64,000 nt of DNA, taken from positions 916,420-980,419 of the forward strand of contig MU270028.1 in NCBI GenBank assembly GCA_021432635.1. The letters run 5' to 3'. Made by a program: the position numbers and the translations under genes. Positions 21,696-34,918 of the stretch are shown here, in pieces. Position 1 is the stretch's first letter. Every line of letters begins with the position of its first letter. The stretch is from Thozetella sp. PMI_491. Its lineage: Eukaryota > Ascomycota > Sordariomycetes > Chaetosphaeriales > Chaetosphaeriaceae. Under the pieces are notes generated by a model. That model was given only the letters and a program-made list of their open reading frames with translations, was not told the origin of the DNA and did not search any database.

Positions 21696-24600
21696 ATGGC
21701 GTCCTTGCCACATCACCGCGGAAGTGGTGGCTATGGCTACGGGTTCTACCTTCTCTTATTCCTTGTCGCCATACTTTCTCAGCCTACGTGGTCACAATCG
21801 ACACCCCAGGATCCAGATTATACTTGTGCTGCAGATAGACCATGTGCTGTAGGCTGCTGCGGCAAATTTGGCATCTGTGGCATGGGCCCAGGTGAGACCT
21901 TCTCACCTACCCCATAGAAGTTTCCTCTCTGACACTAATGCGATCGACCACAGATTTCTGTGCGCCCGAGAACTGCGTCAACAGCTGCGACGCCAAATCT
22001 GAGTGCGATCCTGCCGGCTGGGGACCGCAGTACGCAAAGTCTGAGGGATGTCCCCTTAACGTTTGCTGCAGTAAATTCGGCTTCTGCGGTACTTCGACCG
22101 AGTTCTGCGGTAATGAAGTGATCCAGAACCCCAGCTGCCCAGGCGGCACTTCGGCCTCGAAACGCACAGTCGGCTACTACGAAAGCTGGGCAGGCGGACG
22201 GCCCTGTGATGCCGTGGAACCCGAGACTATTCACTTCGCCGCGTATACCCATATCAATTTTGCTTTTGCTTCGGTCGACCCAACAACCTTTACTGTCGTT
22301 CCTAGTGATCCCGGAGACCTTGATCTTTATTCCCGTCTCACAGCTTTGAAAGCATACGCTCCTGGATTACAAGTAAGTTGAGACATTGTTTAGAACCCGA
22401 TTTTCTACCTCTTTCCATCCGTTATTTTTCTCCGCAGGGAAGTCAAATAAACAAGCAGCCCATCGGTCTAATGTGTTTTTTATAGGTATGGCTCTCAATT
22501 GGAGGATGGACTATGTAAGCATACTTTAGCCGCATTTTGGCTTTGTCTAACCTCATCTCTTCGTGCAGGAATGATCCCGATCAGCCGACAGCAACCACGT
22601 TCTCCGACGTTGCAGGTTCTCCGGATGCTCAAGCTGCTTTCACAAACTCCCTTATTCGAATAATGTCTACTTATGGGTTTGACGGAGTTGATATCGATTG
22701 GTGAGCTCCCCCCAGCCTTATTGAACATGGCATATCTGTTTACTAAGGGGACAGGGAATATCCGGTGGCGCCCGAGAGAAGCGGTCGTCCAGAAGACTAC
22801 GCCAATTACCCCAACTGGCTCACAAATCTGCGAGGGGCATTCGCCGCTGCTGGACATAACTATGGACTCAGCATCACACTGCCTTCCTCGTTCTGGTATT
22901 TACAGAATTTCGATATCGTGAAACTTGAAAAGGTCGTTGATTGGTTTAATATGATGGGTTCGTGTTCTCTTTCCCGCTTTCCTCGTTTCGCCTCGCCTTT
23001 TATTATCATTGGTACAGTGATTTCTAAACATATCGTGAAGAGTACGATCTGCATGGTACATGGGATTCGACTGATGTATGGATCGGAGGTAAGCTTTGTG
23101 ATATTCGGACCCTGTTGTTGTCCCTGATGAGCCAACCGAGCTGATGATTCATTTTACCAGCATTTGTCAATGCGCACACCAACCTCACGGAAATTGACCA
23201 GTCCCTCAAATTGATGTGGCGTAACAATATCGACCCTTCCAAAGTTGTGATGGGACTGGGATTCTACGGACGAAGTTTCGCTCTTTCAGATCCCTCATGC
23301 ACGGCACCAGGCTGCCCTTTTAGCGGAGCAGCTCCAGCAGGTCCTTGTACCGGCTCGCCAGGCACCTTGTCGTTCGCAGAGATTGAAACCCTGATTGGAC
23401 AAGGCGCAACTGTCACCCTTGACACGGAAGCAGCAGTCAAGATTGTCACATGGGATGGCAACTGGGTTTCGTACGACGACGCGACTACGCTTCAGGCCAA
23501 GATCGACTACGCCAACGACAACTGCCTTGGTGGCACAATGGTATGGGCCGCGTCCCTAGACGACAGCGTAGGCACGGCATCCAACGCTCTTGGTCAGGCT
23601 GGTGGACTTGGAACGACCGGCGCCCCGAAAGCCAATATCCTCTTAGCTGCTGCGGGTCCGTTAACTGCCTGTGCTTGGTCATCATGCGTGAAGCCCGGCG
23701 AGACAGCATGTCCAGCTGGCCAGACAGCTGCCTACCAAACCACAGAGGGCTGTCCTGTGGATGGAAATGGTGTCCAGCTTCAAGGAACCGGTATCGCTGT
23801 CCAGACGAACTCGCAGCGCAGCTTCTGCTGCCCCTTCGATCAGGCGCCGACGTGTTCATTGCAACTTCCAGCGACCAGTAACTGTGGCGCTGCCTCCTGT
23901 GATGTTGGAACCGTCAGCATCCTGTCAATCCCAAATTGGGCAGGCTATTGCCCCACTGCCAGCGCGTCTGTCTGCTGTACAAGCCCCCAGGTCATTAGCC
24001 CCAGGGCTTTGGGTTGCCAGTGGACCGACTGTGGATCGACGAGCTGCCCGGCGGGTTTGTCCGCGCTCGTCAGTGTCCGAACTGCCCAGGACGGCACCCC
24101 GGCATGTTCCCTGAGCGCGAGAAAGACACTCTGCTGTCCGAGCCCGCTCGCCTACGATCCTAGAACCTGTTCATGGGAGGCGGATCAATCGGTCCGCCTC
24201 CTCTGCCGGACTGGATGCCCACAAGGCAAAGTCGCCGTCGCCGACGATGTCTTAGAGGCGGGTTGTGTCATAGGCTCTTCTTCGTACTGCTGCGATCCAC
24301 CGAGCAACGTGAATAGCGCCAACCAAGAGGGAATCGACGCATTTACACGTTATGTGACACAGTACATGCTGGGCGACAGGTGCAATCCGGGAGGTTCAAC
24401 AACCTCGTCGCGAAAGAAGAAGAGGGCCTCGGGCGACTTGAACGTGAGCGTCGGCGGCATGGCGTCGTTGCTGACGGTCCCAGAGTATGCTTGGGAGTTT
24501 GAACCAGGGTCCTCGCCTGATTTACAATACATTGCGCCATATCGGACGGAGTGGAATAGTCTACGCACGTTCCTCAACCCTTCGTTGCCATCTTGGGATG

Positions 24601-25598
24601 ACATGGGTGATGCCGTGCTTCGGAGGGGACCCAGTGCCACTAATGTCCAGGGCATCATCAGCGCAATGCTATGTCCGACGGTGACCACATCGACGATCGA
24701 CCCGCTTGTTTGTGATCTTACCACCTGTAGCAGTGGTCTCTGTCCCCGCGACAGGGGTCCGACCCCAGGCGACATCGCCGATGAGAATTTTGACACCACG
24801 AGAGCTACGGCTGGGCAAGATTTCACCAACCCAGACCCCCTCGACTTCCTCGGCCTTGATTGGTGGCATGCTGCCACCGCCCTCGACTGGTGGAATGGCT
24901 CGAACCACGGGGTTAGAGGCGGTACCACAGTAGCATCATCCTTTTTTGTTGATTTCGCCACGAACCCGGGTCAGAACCTCTTTACCGGTGCGGGACCGGT
25001 CTGGGGCTGTACCACTGTGGCGGTTGTTTCCGATCGCGGTGCCTGGACTGCCCATTTCTGGCAGGGATTTTTTAACAACGCACCCACTAGTGATGGATTC
25101 TTCTTAGACGTCTTGTCGTTCATTGACCTCGGCGACTTCATCGAATACGACGGGTTGAACGCGCTGTCCGCGCCTAACGGGCCCTTCGATCCCGACACTG
25201 CCCAGTTTGTCCAGGTCATCATCATGACTCCGGAAGCCTTTACCCTGCAGCAGGCGACGCCATGGACAAGGCCGCAACTGGTTCCCGGCACAGGTCCATT
25301 ATACCCTAACCATATCCCAGCTATAGAGAACCAGTTGCGAGCCAGTCTCAGGAACCAGAACGTCCCTATTTCCACTTATAACTACGCTAGCGACCAGGCA
25401 ATCTGGGTGTGGAATCCTGTACTTTCAAGTCCTACAAATGTCCACTGGCCTTGGGGGCTTGACAGGGAAATCCACTTCCTAGATGAGCCTTGGACAGGCA
25501 TGATGACAGTCCAGCGTCGCGCAACTAATGTCGCTGGCTTGGCTCCCGCAGTCCGGGTTTGGGTTGAGGATGTCGTAGTCTTTACCCATTCCTGGTAG
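21696..25598 (+). CDS. CBM18/GH18 chitinase with long cysteine-rich and unknown C-terminal region
   Basis: Seven exons: 21696-21891, 21954-22372, 22486-22514, 22569-22700, 22755-22957, 23041-23088 and 23161-25598, giving 1154 residues in one frame. A signal anchor or peptide (about 17-33) is followed by cysteine-rich chitin-binding segments (CCGKFGICG; CCSKFGFCGTSTEFC) and a GH18 domain. The catalytic motif DGVDIDWE (253-260) is intact, with Glu260; an intron splits it just before the Glu. No LysM is present, unlike the other two chitinases here. After the GH18 domain come about four cysteine-rich segments of related layout, a basic KKKRAS site and a C-terminal region of about 390 residues, rich in Trp and Asp, that I do not recognise. 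The protein is an extracellular chitinase of the killer-toxin-like group. The exon 5/6 junction gives Met-Glu-Tyr-Asp where many relatives have Met-Thr-Tyr-Asp, so that splice is the least certain. Confidence 0.85.
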
Positions 25599-27207
25599 TA
25601 GCTCTCGATGATGTGTTGAGCTGCACATCATGCGTATCTTGAGGGGAATCCTGTATATGACGTTAAGACTTGAACCTAAATCAAAGTCTCTAATAAACTA
25701 AGCAGTACCTTGTTTCTTTCATCTCCACCAGATTTAGGACGCGGTTCTCCCAGGTGAGAGATTTGAGACAGTAAAACAAAAAGATAGTCCCTAGGGACTT
25801 TCGGTGCCTTGTGTCTTGTGTTCCTGGCTCATAATGGAGGCAGAACGGACGTGGGGCCCGCGAGCGAGGGCAGCTACCGTTTCGTTATCTGTGTGTGCAC
25901 GGAAATGCCGTTGTTTCAGGCAGGTATTTGCTCCTAATGCGGGAGACATTCGACACATTTTGCATCCTTAGGCATCCTAGTACTCCGTCCCAAAAAGTTA
26001 CATAACTGTCGCCCCGGAACCTCACGATGAATCCATCCTCACCAGGTTACATCAATATTTCTACTAGCGCAATGCTACGATATGAAAGTCTTACCCTTGA
26101 TATCAGAAGCCCTGGAGGAAACAAACGCTCGCAAGGCCAATACTATCTAGCATAGCCCACTGTGAGTTGAACGGGAATAACTTGTCTACTAGATTTCGAA
26201 TGAGTTACCGTGTCTCAGTTCACCATCCTTTCACAAAATAAGCACATGAAATCTGTTTTCGCGCTTGCTCTTATCGACGCCCCAATACCTCCTTGATCCA
26301 GAGGGGACGATTATTGTCTGTTAAGGCTGGCAACCTCGCTTTCCTGCTCTACACACCTTTTAACATGTAACCTTTACTTTGCAGCATAGATGGTGTTTGG
26401 GATAGGCATGTACTCCTGTAGTCTGGATTGCAGATCGCAAACATGATATAGAATCTGAGGTAGGTTGCCTTGAATGCCTTAAAGCTGATGTGATTGGATA
26501 GCATGAGATGCATTAGAAATACAATCCCGTTATATGCATAGCTATAATGAATTCTGTGTGTAGGAGAGTTGTTCACTTGGCTGCTGAGCTAGAAGCCACG
26601 GGATTAGCGCGAATGGGAATGGAAAAGGAAAAAGTGTTGACTGAGTTAAGGGCGTACCCCTGCCACCCACGTGAAAGCGGGAGCACAGCGCCCGGAAAGG
26701 ACAAATTCCGCTCAGGCCGGATTTTGCGAGGCTCATACATCGCCCGTGCATTCGTCGCAACGTTTCCAGCTGGAGTATGATGCTGCGAACAAGTGAGATC
26801 TCCGCTTTCTTGCATCCGACGCTGTACCCCTCAATCCCGACGAGGGGTCGGAGCCGTTATAGAAATGGAATCTTTACGCTATTCGGGCCGTCGCCTAAAG
26901 GACACACAGCCTGCCTCTCTCCGCGATAACTAGCAGTTCCGTAGTCTTACGGCGGCCGTAGAGTGGGGACCTGAGCCGGAAAGGTAAATGGTGCGCCGGG
27001 GTTATGGTGGCGCGGCAACGCCGTCGATGCAACTGGACCGTTCGTTTGGCAGAAGTAATGGTGTCGGAGAACATTGGTTCGCGACAAAGTTTGGGTTGAC
27101 ACTGCCTTTGTTTCTTATAAAACCCCAGGTCGGTCGGTGCCCCCTCCAAAAGTCCCTCTCCGCTTGTTTCGTATTTTCTCTTTTCACTTTTGTTTGGAAA
27201 GGTCAGG
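25599..27207. other. intergenic region, about 1.6 kb
   Basis: No gene recognised. Short frames at 26349-26815 overlap each other on both strands and carry no motif. The right end is the P450 promoter. Confidence 0.5.
27116..27122 (+). promoter_or_regulatory. TATA-like box of the P450 gene
   Basis: TATAAAA, 92 bp upstream of the ATG at 27208. Confidence 0.4.
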
Positions 27208-28988
27208 ATGCTTGCGCAAATATTCACGCCCTCCGCGATCACGTTGCTGGCAGCAGTCGAGTGGATACTGGCGCCAAGATTGTTTCCAGCATTACTCCAC
27301 TCCTATGGCTACTTGCAATTGGGATTCCTCATCTTTTTAGGCAATTACGCGACTCTAGTGATATACAATGTTCTCATCTATCCGGTTTTCGTCAGCCCCT
27401 TGCGCCATCTGCGCGGCCCCAAGGTTTGCGCCCAGGAGAACGGCCCAGCCAAGTCAATTGCTTACATCGATAGACGGCTCTGATGCTTATGGAGCGCAGT
27501 CTAATGACCCCGGGCAGAGCGCCTGGGGATATGATGTTAGATGTATTGAACGAGTACCCCGATGAGGAGTTGATATTACTCAATGCCGCTCGAGACGAGG
27601 TCTTGGTCGCAGGCCCACGTGCCCTCGCAGATTTACTAACCAACCGCGCGTATGACTTCACCATGCCAAGCAAGTTCCACGGCTTCCTGAAGGCGGTCGT
27701 GGGGGAAGGGTTGCTTATGGCGCAAGGGGATCAGCACAGATTTCTGCGCAAGGTCTCGCAGCCTGCATTTAGTTTTCGGCACGTCAAAGGTCTATATTCC
27801 ACGATGTGGGACAAAGCAAGACAGCTGGTGAAAGCTGTGAAGGCCGAGGTAAATTCCGGCGGTCCTACGAACCACCTATCTTCGAGAGATGACGACACTT
27901 CGGGGGTGATTGAGTTTAATGTCTGGACTAGCCGCGCGACTTTGGACATCATCGGCATCGCCGGACTGGGGCGGGAGTTCAATTCTCTAGCAGGGGCGGA
28001 GGATCCTCTACTTCAAGTGTACGAGGAGCTGCTTCAGCCATCCAAGAAGTTCATTCTTTACTTCTTGTTATCCGGAGCATTTGGCCTAGAGTTTCTCCGA
28101 CTCTTCCCTTGGAAGGTGAACGATTGGTTTCGAGATCTTACCGGCACTCTGGAGACGCAGTGCCAGGCACTTCTTGAAGACAAAAAGGAAAAGATTCTCA
28201 AACAGCCAGAGGACCATTCCGATATTCTCTCCATACTCATGCGGTCAAACGCTCTTTCTGAAAAAGAGCTGACTGGTCAAGTGATTACTTACTTACTTGC
28301 CGGGTAAGTTCTGCCCTCTCGGACTGGGCCGGCGCTCGTAAGCGGCACAGCTAGAGCTTTCGCTGACGACGACGATGACAGCCACGAAACATCGTCTGCT
28401 GCACTAACGTGGTCATGCTATCTCCTGTCGAAGCACCAAAATTTCCAGGAGATAGTTCGTCAGGAGGTCAAGGAAGCCCTGCTCGGCGACGAGTCACTCG
28501 ACTCCAACGAACTTGCCAGCATCCTAGAACAGCTTCCGTATTTAAATGCAGTGATCAACGAGACGCTGCGGCTGTACCCGCCAGCCGCGATGATCCGACG
28601 AGAATGCATCCGAGAGTCATCTCTAGTAGGCTATACCATCCCGGCAGGGGCCCAGCTCGTCTTTTGCCCATGGGCAACCAACCGCTCAACGAAGATCTGG
28701 GGAGCGGATGCCGCCGAGTTTCGGCCCGAGCGGTGGATAGCCGACGGCAAGCCCAATTTGACTGGCAACGTCACCAGTAACTACGACTACCTGACCTTTT
28801 CCCACGGCCCGCGCAGCTGCATTGGCCAGGGGTTTGCTAAGGCAGAGCTGCGCTGCCTGCTGGCGGCGATTATCCGCTCGTTCTCCTGGGAACTCGCCCT
28901 GGAGGACTCAGAGATCATTCCCACTGGACTGATTACGATTAAACCGGCGAATGGGCTGCGTTTGAGAATGAAGATACTTGATGTGTAA
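27208..28988 (+). CDS. cytochrome P450 monooxygenase
   Basis: Three exons, 27208-27423, 27474-28303 and 28382-28988, give 550 residues. An N-terminal membrane anchor leads to the proline-rich hinge (LRHLRGPK). The I-helix motif AGHETSS is assembled across the second intron. The K-helix ETLR, the PERW-type motif FRPERW and the haem-binding loop FSHGPRSCIG follow, with the cysteine ligand present. All parts of a working microsomal P450 are seen. The first intron (50 bp, GTTTGC...ATAG) is short but is the only joint that links hinge and body in frame. It would use oxygen and electrons from a P450 reductase to oxidise a small organic substrate; no neighbouring core biosynthetic gene indicates which. 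Confidence 0.9.
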
Positions 28989-29274
28989 CATGCGTAGCGG
29001 TAGTCAATACAATGCTACTCGTAAAATACCTGTTTAACTATTATATTCTTTTGAAAAAAAAACACCATCCATGTGCTCCCGTCCCTTACTCCAGCCCGTA
29101 ACCACGACTTAATACTCGCTCAAAATAAGGGTATCTATCACTCTCTGAACGACCCCGTCTATCTCCTTCGATACTTCGAGTAGTGGTGGCGAGTGAGATA
29201 AGACGCCTGCGTACTACCGGGATCCTAACTGAAGTGACATATTTCTCCCCTCGATATCCGCGCCAGGAGGAAGC

Positions 29275-30509
29275 TCATCCCTGCACTTCGTAGACGCCAT
29301 TGATGGGCCCTCCTTGGTTTACGCCATGAGCATGCCCTGGCCCGGGCGGGCTGCTGCTGAGTGGCGAGTATTGGACGTTGGGGCTTCGCGTGGAAGCTAT
29401 TGGGCTCGGAGTCGCGTGCGCCATCTGCGCTTGGAAAGTGCCAGCGTTTCCTGCCGGCAGCTCGGAGTGAAATCCTTGCTGCTCGGATCCCGGATAGTAG
29501 CTTCCCTCCAGCTCCATGGGGTGCTGTGGGATGGCCGCCTTCGGAGACTCGGCCTTCGCACCCTCGACGCCCGGCTGCACGAAGCCGCCCTGGTTGTAGG
29601 TGGGCGCCGGGGACATCGGAGTTTGGGCGGTCTCTGGGTTGGCCGGTGGGACGCCTCCCCGGCTGATGCGCCGATTGAGCGTGAACAGGCACCAGAGGAT
29701 GCTGATAATCGCGATGGCGCCGATGGCAACGCCGACACCGATCCCGGCCTTGGCGCCCGTAGAAAGGCCGCTGTCTCCGCCGCCGGAGCTCGAACCGCCC
29801 CCAGACGATCCCGATCCGCCGCCGGTCGGTGTTGCGCTTGGATCAAGCGTAGTCCAGCCAGATTGCGGTGTTACGGTTGCCCCAGCCGTGAGCTCAGTCA
29901 GGTTGATCTTGTTTGTAGCGGTCACAGCCGTATTGGATGGGCCATACCCGCTGGCAAAGGTGATGGACTTGCCGGCTGCTGTCGGGAGCAGCGCTTCCCG
30001 CGGGAGGTCCGGCGGGCCCTTTGTGTACAGGTTGTTGGCTAGGCCCGTGGTGCACTTACAGGGGTCGCCGATGTTGTTCAAAGGCTGTACGGACTCCACG
30101 CAACCCTGCCAGACCTCTTCTGACTTAGAGTTGTCGTTCGAGACCTGGCAGCGCACCATGCCGACCCATTGTTGGTTGTCGAGCTTGTACTTCCTCGGGC
30201 ATGCTGCCTCGTTGTTGTACGTGTCACCGCTCGTGCATCCTGCCAAGTACACATTTCCATCTGTATGCTATGTGGTTAGTCGCCTACCTACTTGGCAACG
30301 ACGCGCGGTCCTGACTAGAGAAAGAGTGGATACTGACATTGTTCGTTGAAGCAAGCATTGTTACTCAAGCAGAAGTCGCCGGCTTGGCAGCACGGTATCG
30401 TGCCAAAGGCAACATTGCCACAAGGTATGTAGGCTGGGTCTGCCTTCTGCCCGGATGCATAATAGCAGGTGCCGTTCGAGACGAAGGGGTGGGCTTGAGC
30501 TTTCGACAT
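29275..30509 (-). CDS. cysteine-rich single-pass membrane protein
   Basis: Two exons, 30338-30509 and 29275-30260, joined over a 77-bp intron, give 385 residues. The ectodomain has a spaced cysteine pattern (NGTCYYASGQ, IPCCQAGDFC, YLAGCTSGDTY, CKCTTG) typical of a large fungal family of surface proteins, then a Gly/Ser linker, one transmembrane helix (AGIGVGVAIGAIAIISILWCL) and a proline-rich cytoplasmic tail of about 130 residues. Relatives usually have a signal peptide; here the first ATG in frame starts MSKAQAHPF and an in-frame stop lies 33 bases before it, so a short upstream exon may be missed. The function of the family is not established; a wall-sensing role is a guess from its shape. 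Confidence 0.75.
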
Positions 30510-32749
30510 GTTGCCGCATGCGCGCGTACGATGTGGATTTCATACAGGTTTAGCAGCGCAGGAGAGTTTGGAAGATGGGGAAGTCAGCGTTCGCCCACCC
30601 ACGAGGAGGACATAGAGCAGACGGCCCTGCTTCTTGTCTTGGATCCTGGGCCCGCCACCGATCCCTGCCCAACACGGTATTCCGGAGGAACGTCAAATGC
30701 GAGCTAATTCGCGAATCGCTGTGCAGTACTGTTTACTGAGCCTGACATCTCCGGCCCATCTGGATCAAAGCTGAAATGGAAATTTAGCGCCAAACCGCCT
30801 GCAGGCCGGGCAGGGGCCAGAGCAAGGCAGCAGCTCTTCAATGGCAATTCTTTTCCGGATCGAGTAGGTAGTCGACCTGGGGAGCGGCTTATTACAGATC
30901 GTCTCACCTCGCCACAAGTCCAACGCGCTTCCGTTATTCTTAACCCTCTTGTTTGACGTAAAGGAAGCTCTAATAACAAACTAAATTTCTTTCTTTTTCT
31001 TGCAGCGCATCTAGTCGAATGCCTTTGCTTCGGCGCTTCCGTGCTACGACTATCGCAGTGAAGATCCCAGTTTTCTAAGTGGAGTAGAATGCAGATCGGC
31101 GAAGGATGTTGGAGGCGGAGTTAGCCGCTAAATTCCTCATACGAGCCCCAACGCCGCTCCTCCGGAATAACTTGGGGTTGGAAGTAAGCTTACGATGTGC
31201 AGCAGGCTCCGCCCCTGCTTTCCTCACTACCCTGTCTGAGCCAACAGGAAAGCGGCCCGCACGACTAATCCCCCGGAGGACTATACACTACAAATGACGC
31301 CTGCCAAGGGAGGCGACAAGTACTTCGTTCCTCCGCCATACGAATGCATCCTCTACCTGGCCACGTGCGCCTGCGGTTCGTAGGGTAGCGTTACCGATGG
31401 GCCGGACAGGCGAAATAGATAATGGGACATACCTGCTGGGTTGACCAAAAAAAATAGGGTTTTGTCGACTTTGGCATGTTCGACTGGAACCTTAGGGTCG
31501 TTTAAAGCCTAATCGGAAATCACACGCGCAACCACTTTCGGTTTCTCGCGCCGCAGTCAGCATTGCATGGGCCGACCACGAGAAGACAATGGCGCCGAAC
31601 TTCGTCTGAGCCCTGAATGAGATTAGCGCTGACAGGCTGCCCTTCCCGCTGAATGAGTCCAGCAGACTCTGAAACCAGCCTGCCAGCCTTGCTAGCTCTC
31701 TGCCTACGGGTTCGAGGCTGGCTCGAGTACATGTCATATGGAAATAAGACTACTGCTACGTTACTCCACCTAGGGCATGACTGTATTTCCCCGGAAAGCT
31801 TTTAGAGAGAAAATCATAGTCTTATTAATTACAAAGTTAACTGTGATGGCCAAGGGCCGTCCCCGCGTTCGTTTGTTTGGACCCACGTGATACAGTGGCT
31901 CAATTGACCACTATATCTATCTATCTGGATCTGTAGCTATTAGTTTGCCTTCTTCATCTCTTTAGCTCAGTATTTTGTACGTTCTTGATACCCACGGATA
32001 CAGATCCAGTTCATCGCCGCCAACGCCGTGACATATAGCTTTAGATCTCTAAATCTTTAAATACATAAGGGAAATCTAGGAAAATTCGTGCCGGCCCCTC
32101 AACCTCTTTACAGAGGTCTCCTAGGCACGCCTTTGCTACTCGCTTTTCCCCAGCTGCTCTACTACTAGGGGAAGCTATAAACTTTCCGCCCCCTAATTCC
32201 TACGAGCTTTACCTCCTACAGGACCTACTTCCCGGGTGGTACAGGCTATCTTTGTATAAGCTCTACTGCAGCGCGCCACAGATTAAGGGACAGGGAAGAT
32301 GGGCTATATATTTAGCAAGAGGATAATCTTTGCTTCGAATTAAAGAAACTGGTTCAACCAGAGTACCAAGTACCATCGAGACAATGATTCGTAGTGGAGA
32401 AGCGATTTATGGGCGGCATAAGTGTTGTGCCACCTGATTCTGAAGGAGGAAAATGCATACATTCAGGAAGAGAGCGTAAGACAAGTATTGAAACAACGGA
32501 ATAATTTCGTGAAAAACTCCACAGTATAAGAGTTTTTCAACTCTTCAAAATGGTAATGACAATGGGTTTTCACCATACACCCACCAACACCCTTTGAACT
32601 TTTCTAATCCACGTATTAATTAGTGCACTGCATGTGGTTGGTCGACCTGTATTTATGGTGCATATATCGGACCCATGGGTAATGGCACTGTGCATGCAGG
32701 ATTCTGAATTTGCACATACTTATTCAACCCTAGCCTTAACTATCATGAC
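30510..32749. other. intergenic region, about 2.2 kb
   Basis: No gene that I can support. A short ATG-less open stretch near 32155-32325 has no recognised relatives. Runs of A/T (for example near 31800 and 32030) and no structured repeat are seen. Confidence 0.45.
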
Positions 32750-33967
32750 CTAGTTACCTGGCTTCACAGGCGCAGGACTTTGAACATAATCGAAAGTCCC
32801 CAGGATGTTCGTCAACCAAACATCTTGACCACCTTCAGGACAGATAGGGTCCCCGCCGAATTGTGACCCGGAAAGGAAACTATGAGGAAATCCAGGCTCA
32901 AAGATATTTGCTTTCTCAATGTCCTCGATATCATCAGCCGTAAGGTTGACTTTCAGGGCCTCAATCGCATCCGTCAAATGCTTCAGTGTTCTGGTTCCCA
33001 CAAGCGGGAAGACATATGGTGCTTTTTGCATCACATATGCCAAGGCAATGCTGTGAAGACTGGCATTCTTTTTGGCCCCTATTTCCTCAAACTTCTGAGA
33101 CACCAGCTTGTATTTCTCTGATGCTTGCCCTCTTCTTCCTGGATTATCATTCTCTCGATCCTGGAATGCGCGCTGTGTTTGAAACCGCCCTGCGCCGACC
33201 GCCCCGAACGGAATAATTGCCATTTTCTCATCCTTGCACATGGGAATAATGTCACGTTCGAAGTCACGGACTGCTGCGTTCCATAGTCCCTGGTAAGCAA
33301 CGAACTGGCGAAGGCCATGATCTCGTGCATATTGATTGGCCTTGGCTACTACCCAGGACGGGCTTCAAATAAGTTAATTGAATTGATCTCCCAAAATTGA
33401 GGTTTGTTTTACTTCTCACCAGTCAGAAATACCCAGGTAGTTCACCTTCCCTGCCGTCACTAAGTCGTTGAGGGCGTGCATCAGTTCGGGAATGGTGGTG
33501 TTGTAATCCCACCAGTGAACATAAAAGAGGTCGATGTAGGTCGTCCGCAAATTTCGAAGTGAATTCTCAATTGTCAAACGAAGACTCTTGGTTCCATTGC
33601 CACCAAAGTTGGACTGTATCTTGATATGTTTCTCGTGCAAACGGTATGCACTGGAATATTTGGTTGCAATGACAAACTCGTCACGATTTCCGCGAGCGGA
33701 AAACCATTCCCCAAGCCATTTTTCCGACTGCTGGGATTGGTAGCCGCAAGCCGTGTCAAGAAAATTGCCACCGAGACTCCAGAAATTATCCAAAATCTCA
33801 AAAGCAGTCTCCTTGGTGCATTCACCCATACGAGCTTTGTCGACTTCCCCAAAACCCATGGTGCCCAGGCATAATGGAGAGACACGGACATTTGCAGTCG
33901 GTGCCAGTTGGCGGTGGCGATAGAGAGGAGACTCTGGGGCGTCTGGGAATGGGAAGGGGGGGGCCAT
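32750..33967 (-). CDS. aldo-keto reductase (norsolorinic acid reductase/aryl-alcohol dehydrogenase-like)
   Basis: Two exons, 33420-33967 and 32750-33362, joined over a 57-bp intron, give 386 residues. The start region PLCLGTMGFGEVD, the catalytic Asp and Tyr in NFLDTACGY, the Lys in IATKYSSAY and the His in DLFYVHWWD form the complete AKR tetrad. The NADPH-binding end is also seen (FPLVGTRTLKHL). The length and ending fit the fungal AAD/NorA-like subgroup, which reduces aldehydes or ketones with NADPH in the cytosol. A TATA-like box precedes it. Substrate unknown. Confidence 0.9.
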
Positions 33968-34918
33968 TATGAGATGAGATATTTGGCTTGCAGCCTTCTT
34001 GAGTTAAAAGTTGTGCAAGACACTGAACTCTGCCGACGGGAGGTCTTCCTCGCTACTTTTATACCTCTTCGGTACATTGCAGATATGTCCGGCACCGAGA
34101 AGAATGCTCATCTTGAAGCAAGGAGACCAAGCTAACTGCCTGCCTGGCTTGAGTTTGATACTCTTTTGGGCGTGAGTCATTGAGGGCCAAACCCATCTTC
34201 CGAAGGTATGTTCCATCTCAGCAAGTGACGTATGATAATCAGGTCGCATTTATTGCGTTCCCTACAGGGTTCAAGCTGCCCCCCACCTTCTCTATCTCAG
34301 TAACAACGGCGGCTCATCGACTAGGGGACTACGTCCACCGATTATCCAAGTACTGTACTTTCTACTTCCCTAGGAGCGGAGCTTGACCCAGCCCAGTGTG
34401 GGCCGGCTCTGCAACTTGCTTATCATGTTCATTGAAACGTGCAGGGCATGCTCTCCTGCCAACACCCGGTCACTCCTAGATGCCCTACCGAGTCTAGGAT
34501 AGTGGCGATAATACGCTAATAGTCGCGAGTGGTGTGGAGTGGTGAAAGTGGTTACATACGGTGGGGGGCGGTGCACAGCTACACAAGCTATTCCGTACAG
34601 TACTATATACACTATATGAGCTGATTAGGGCCTCAAATGAAACAAGACAAAACAAGTGGAGCGACGCACAGACTTTGCCCGGGAAATTCTGCCCCGCACA
34701 ATGACGTATGATAATCGAGTCACATACTCCCCAAAGCACCTATCGATGCACTTATGTCACTAGCAACTCAATTGGGTATCGAACTACTGCACCTACAAGT
34801 GCCAGGCCTAACTTTTTCCGGCATCGGAAGAAGTGGGGTGAAGCACGGGTATCTCGGTAGATTGGTAGTCTCGTGGAACCTTTCGCAACGTCTGCTCGAC
34901 ATTCTACCAATACAGACC
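33968..34918. other. divergent intergenic region
   Basis: Promoters of the aldo-keto reductase (minus) and of the bZIP-like gene (plus). No other gene recognised. Confidence 0.5.
34057..34063 (-). promoter_or_regulatory. TATA-like box of the aldo-keto reductase gene
   Basis: TATAAAA on the minus strand, about 90 bp upstream of the ATG at 33967. Confidence 0.4.

Noticed and set aside
29314-30349. Two long plus-strand frames
   Set aside because: Both are antisense to the GC-rich cysteine-rich membrane protein gene, which has clear family motifs and a consistent intron.
32155-32325. An ATG-less open stretch with a protein-like composition
   Set aside because: About 60 codons, no start, no flanking exon and no recognised family.
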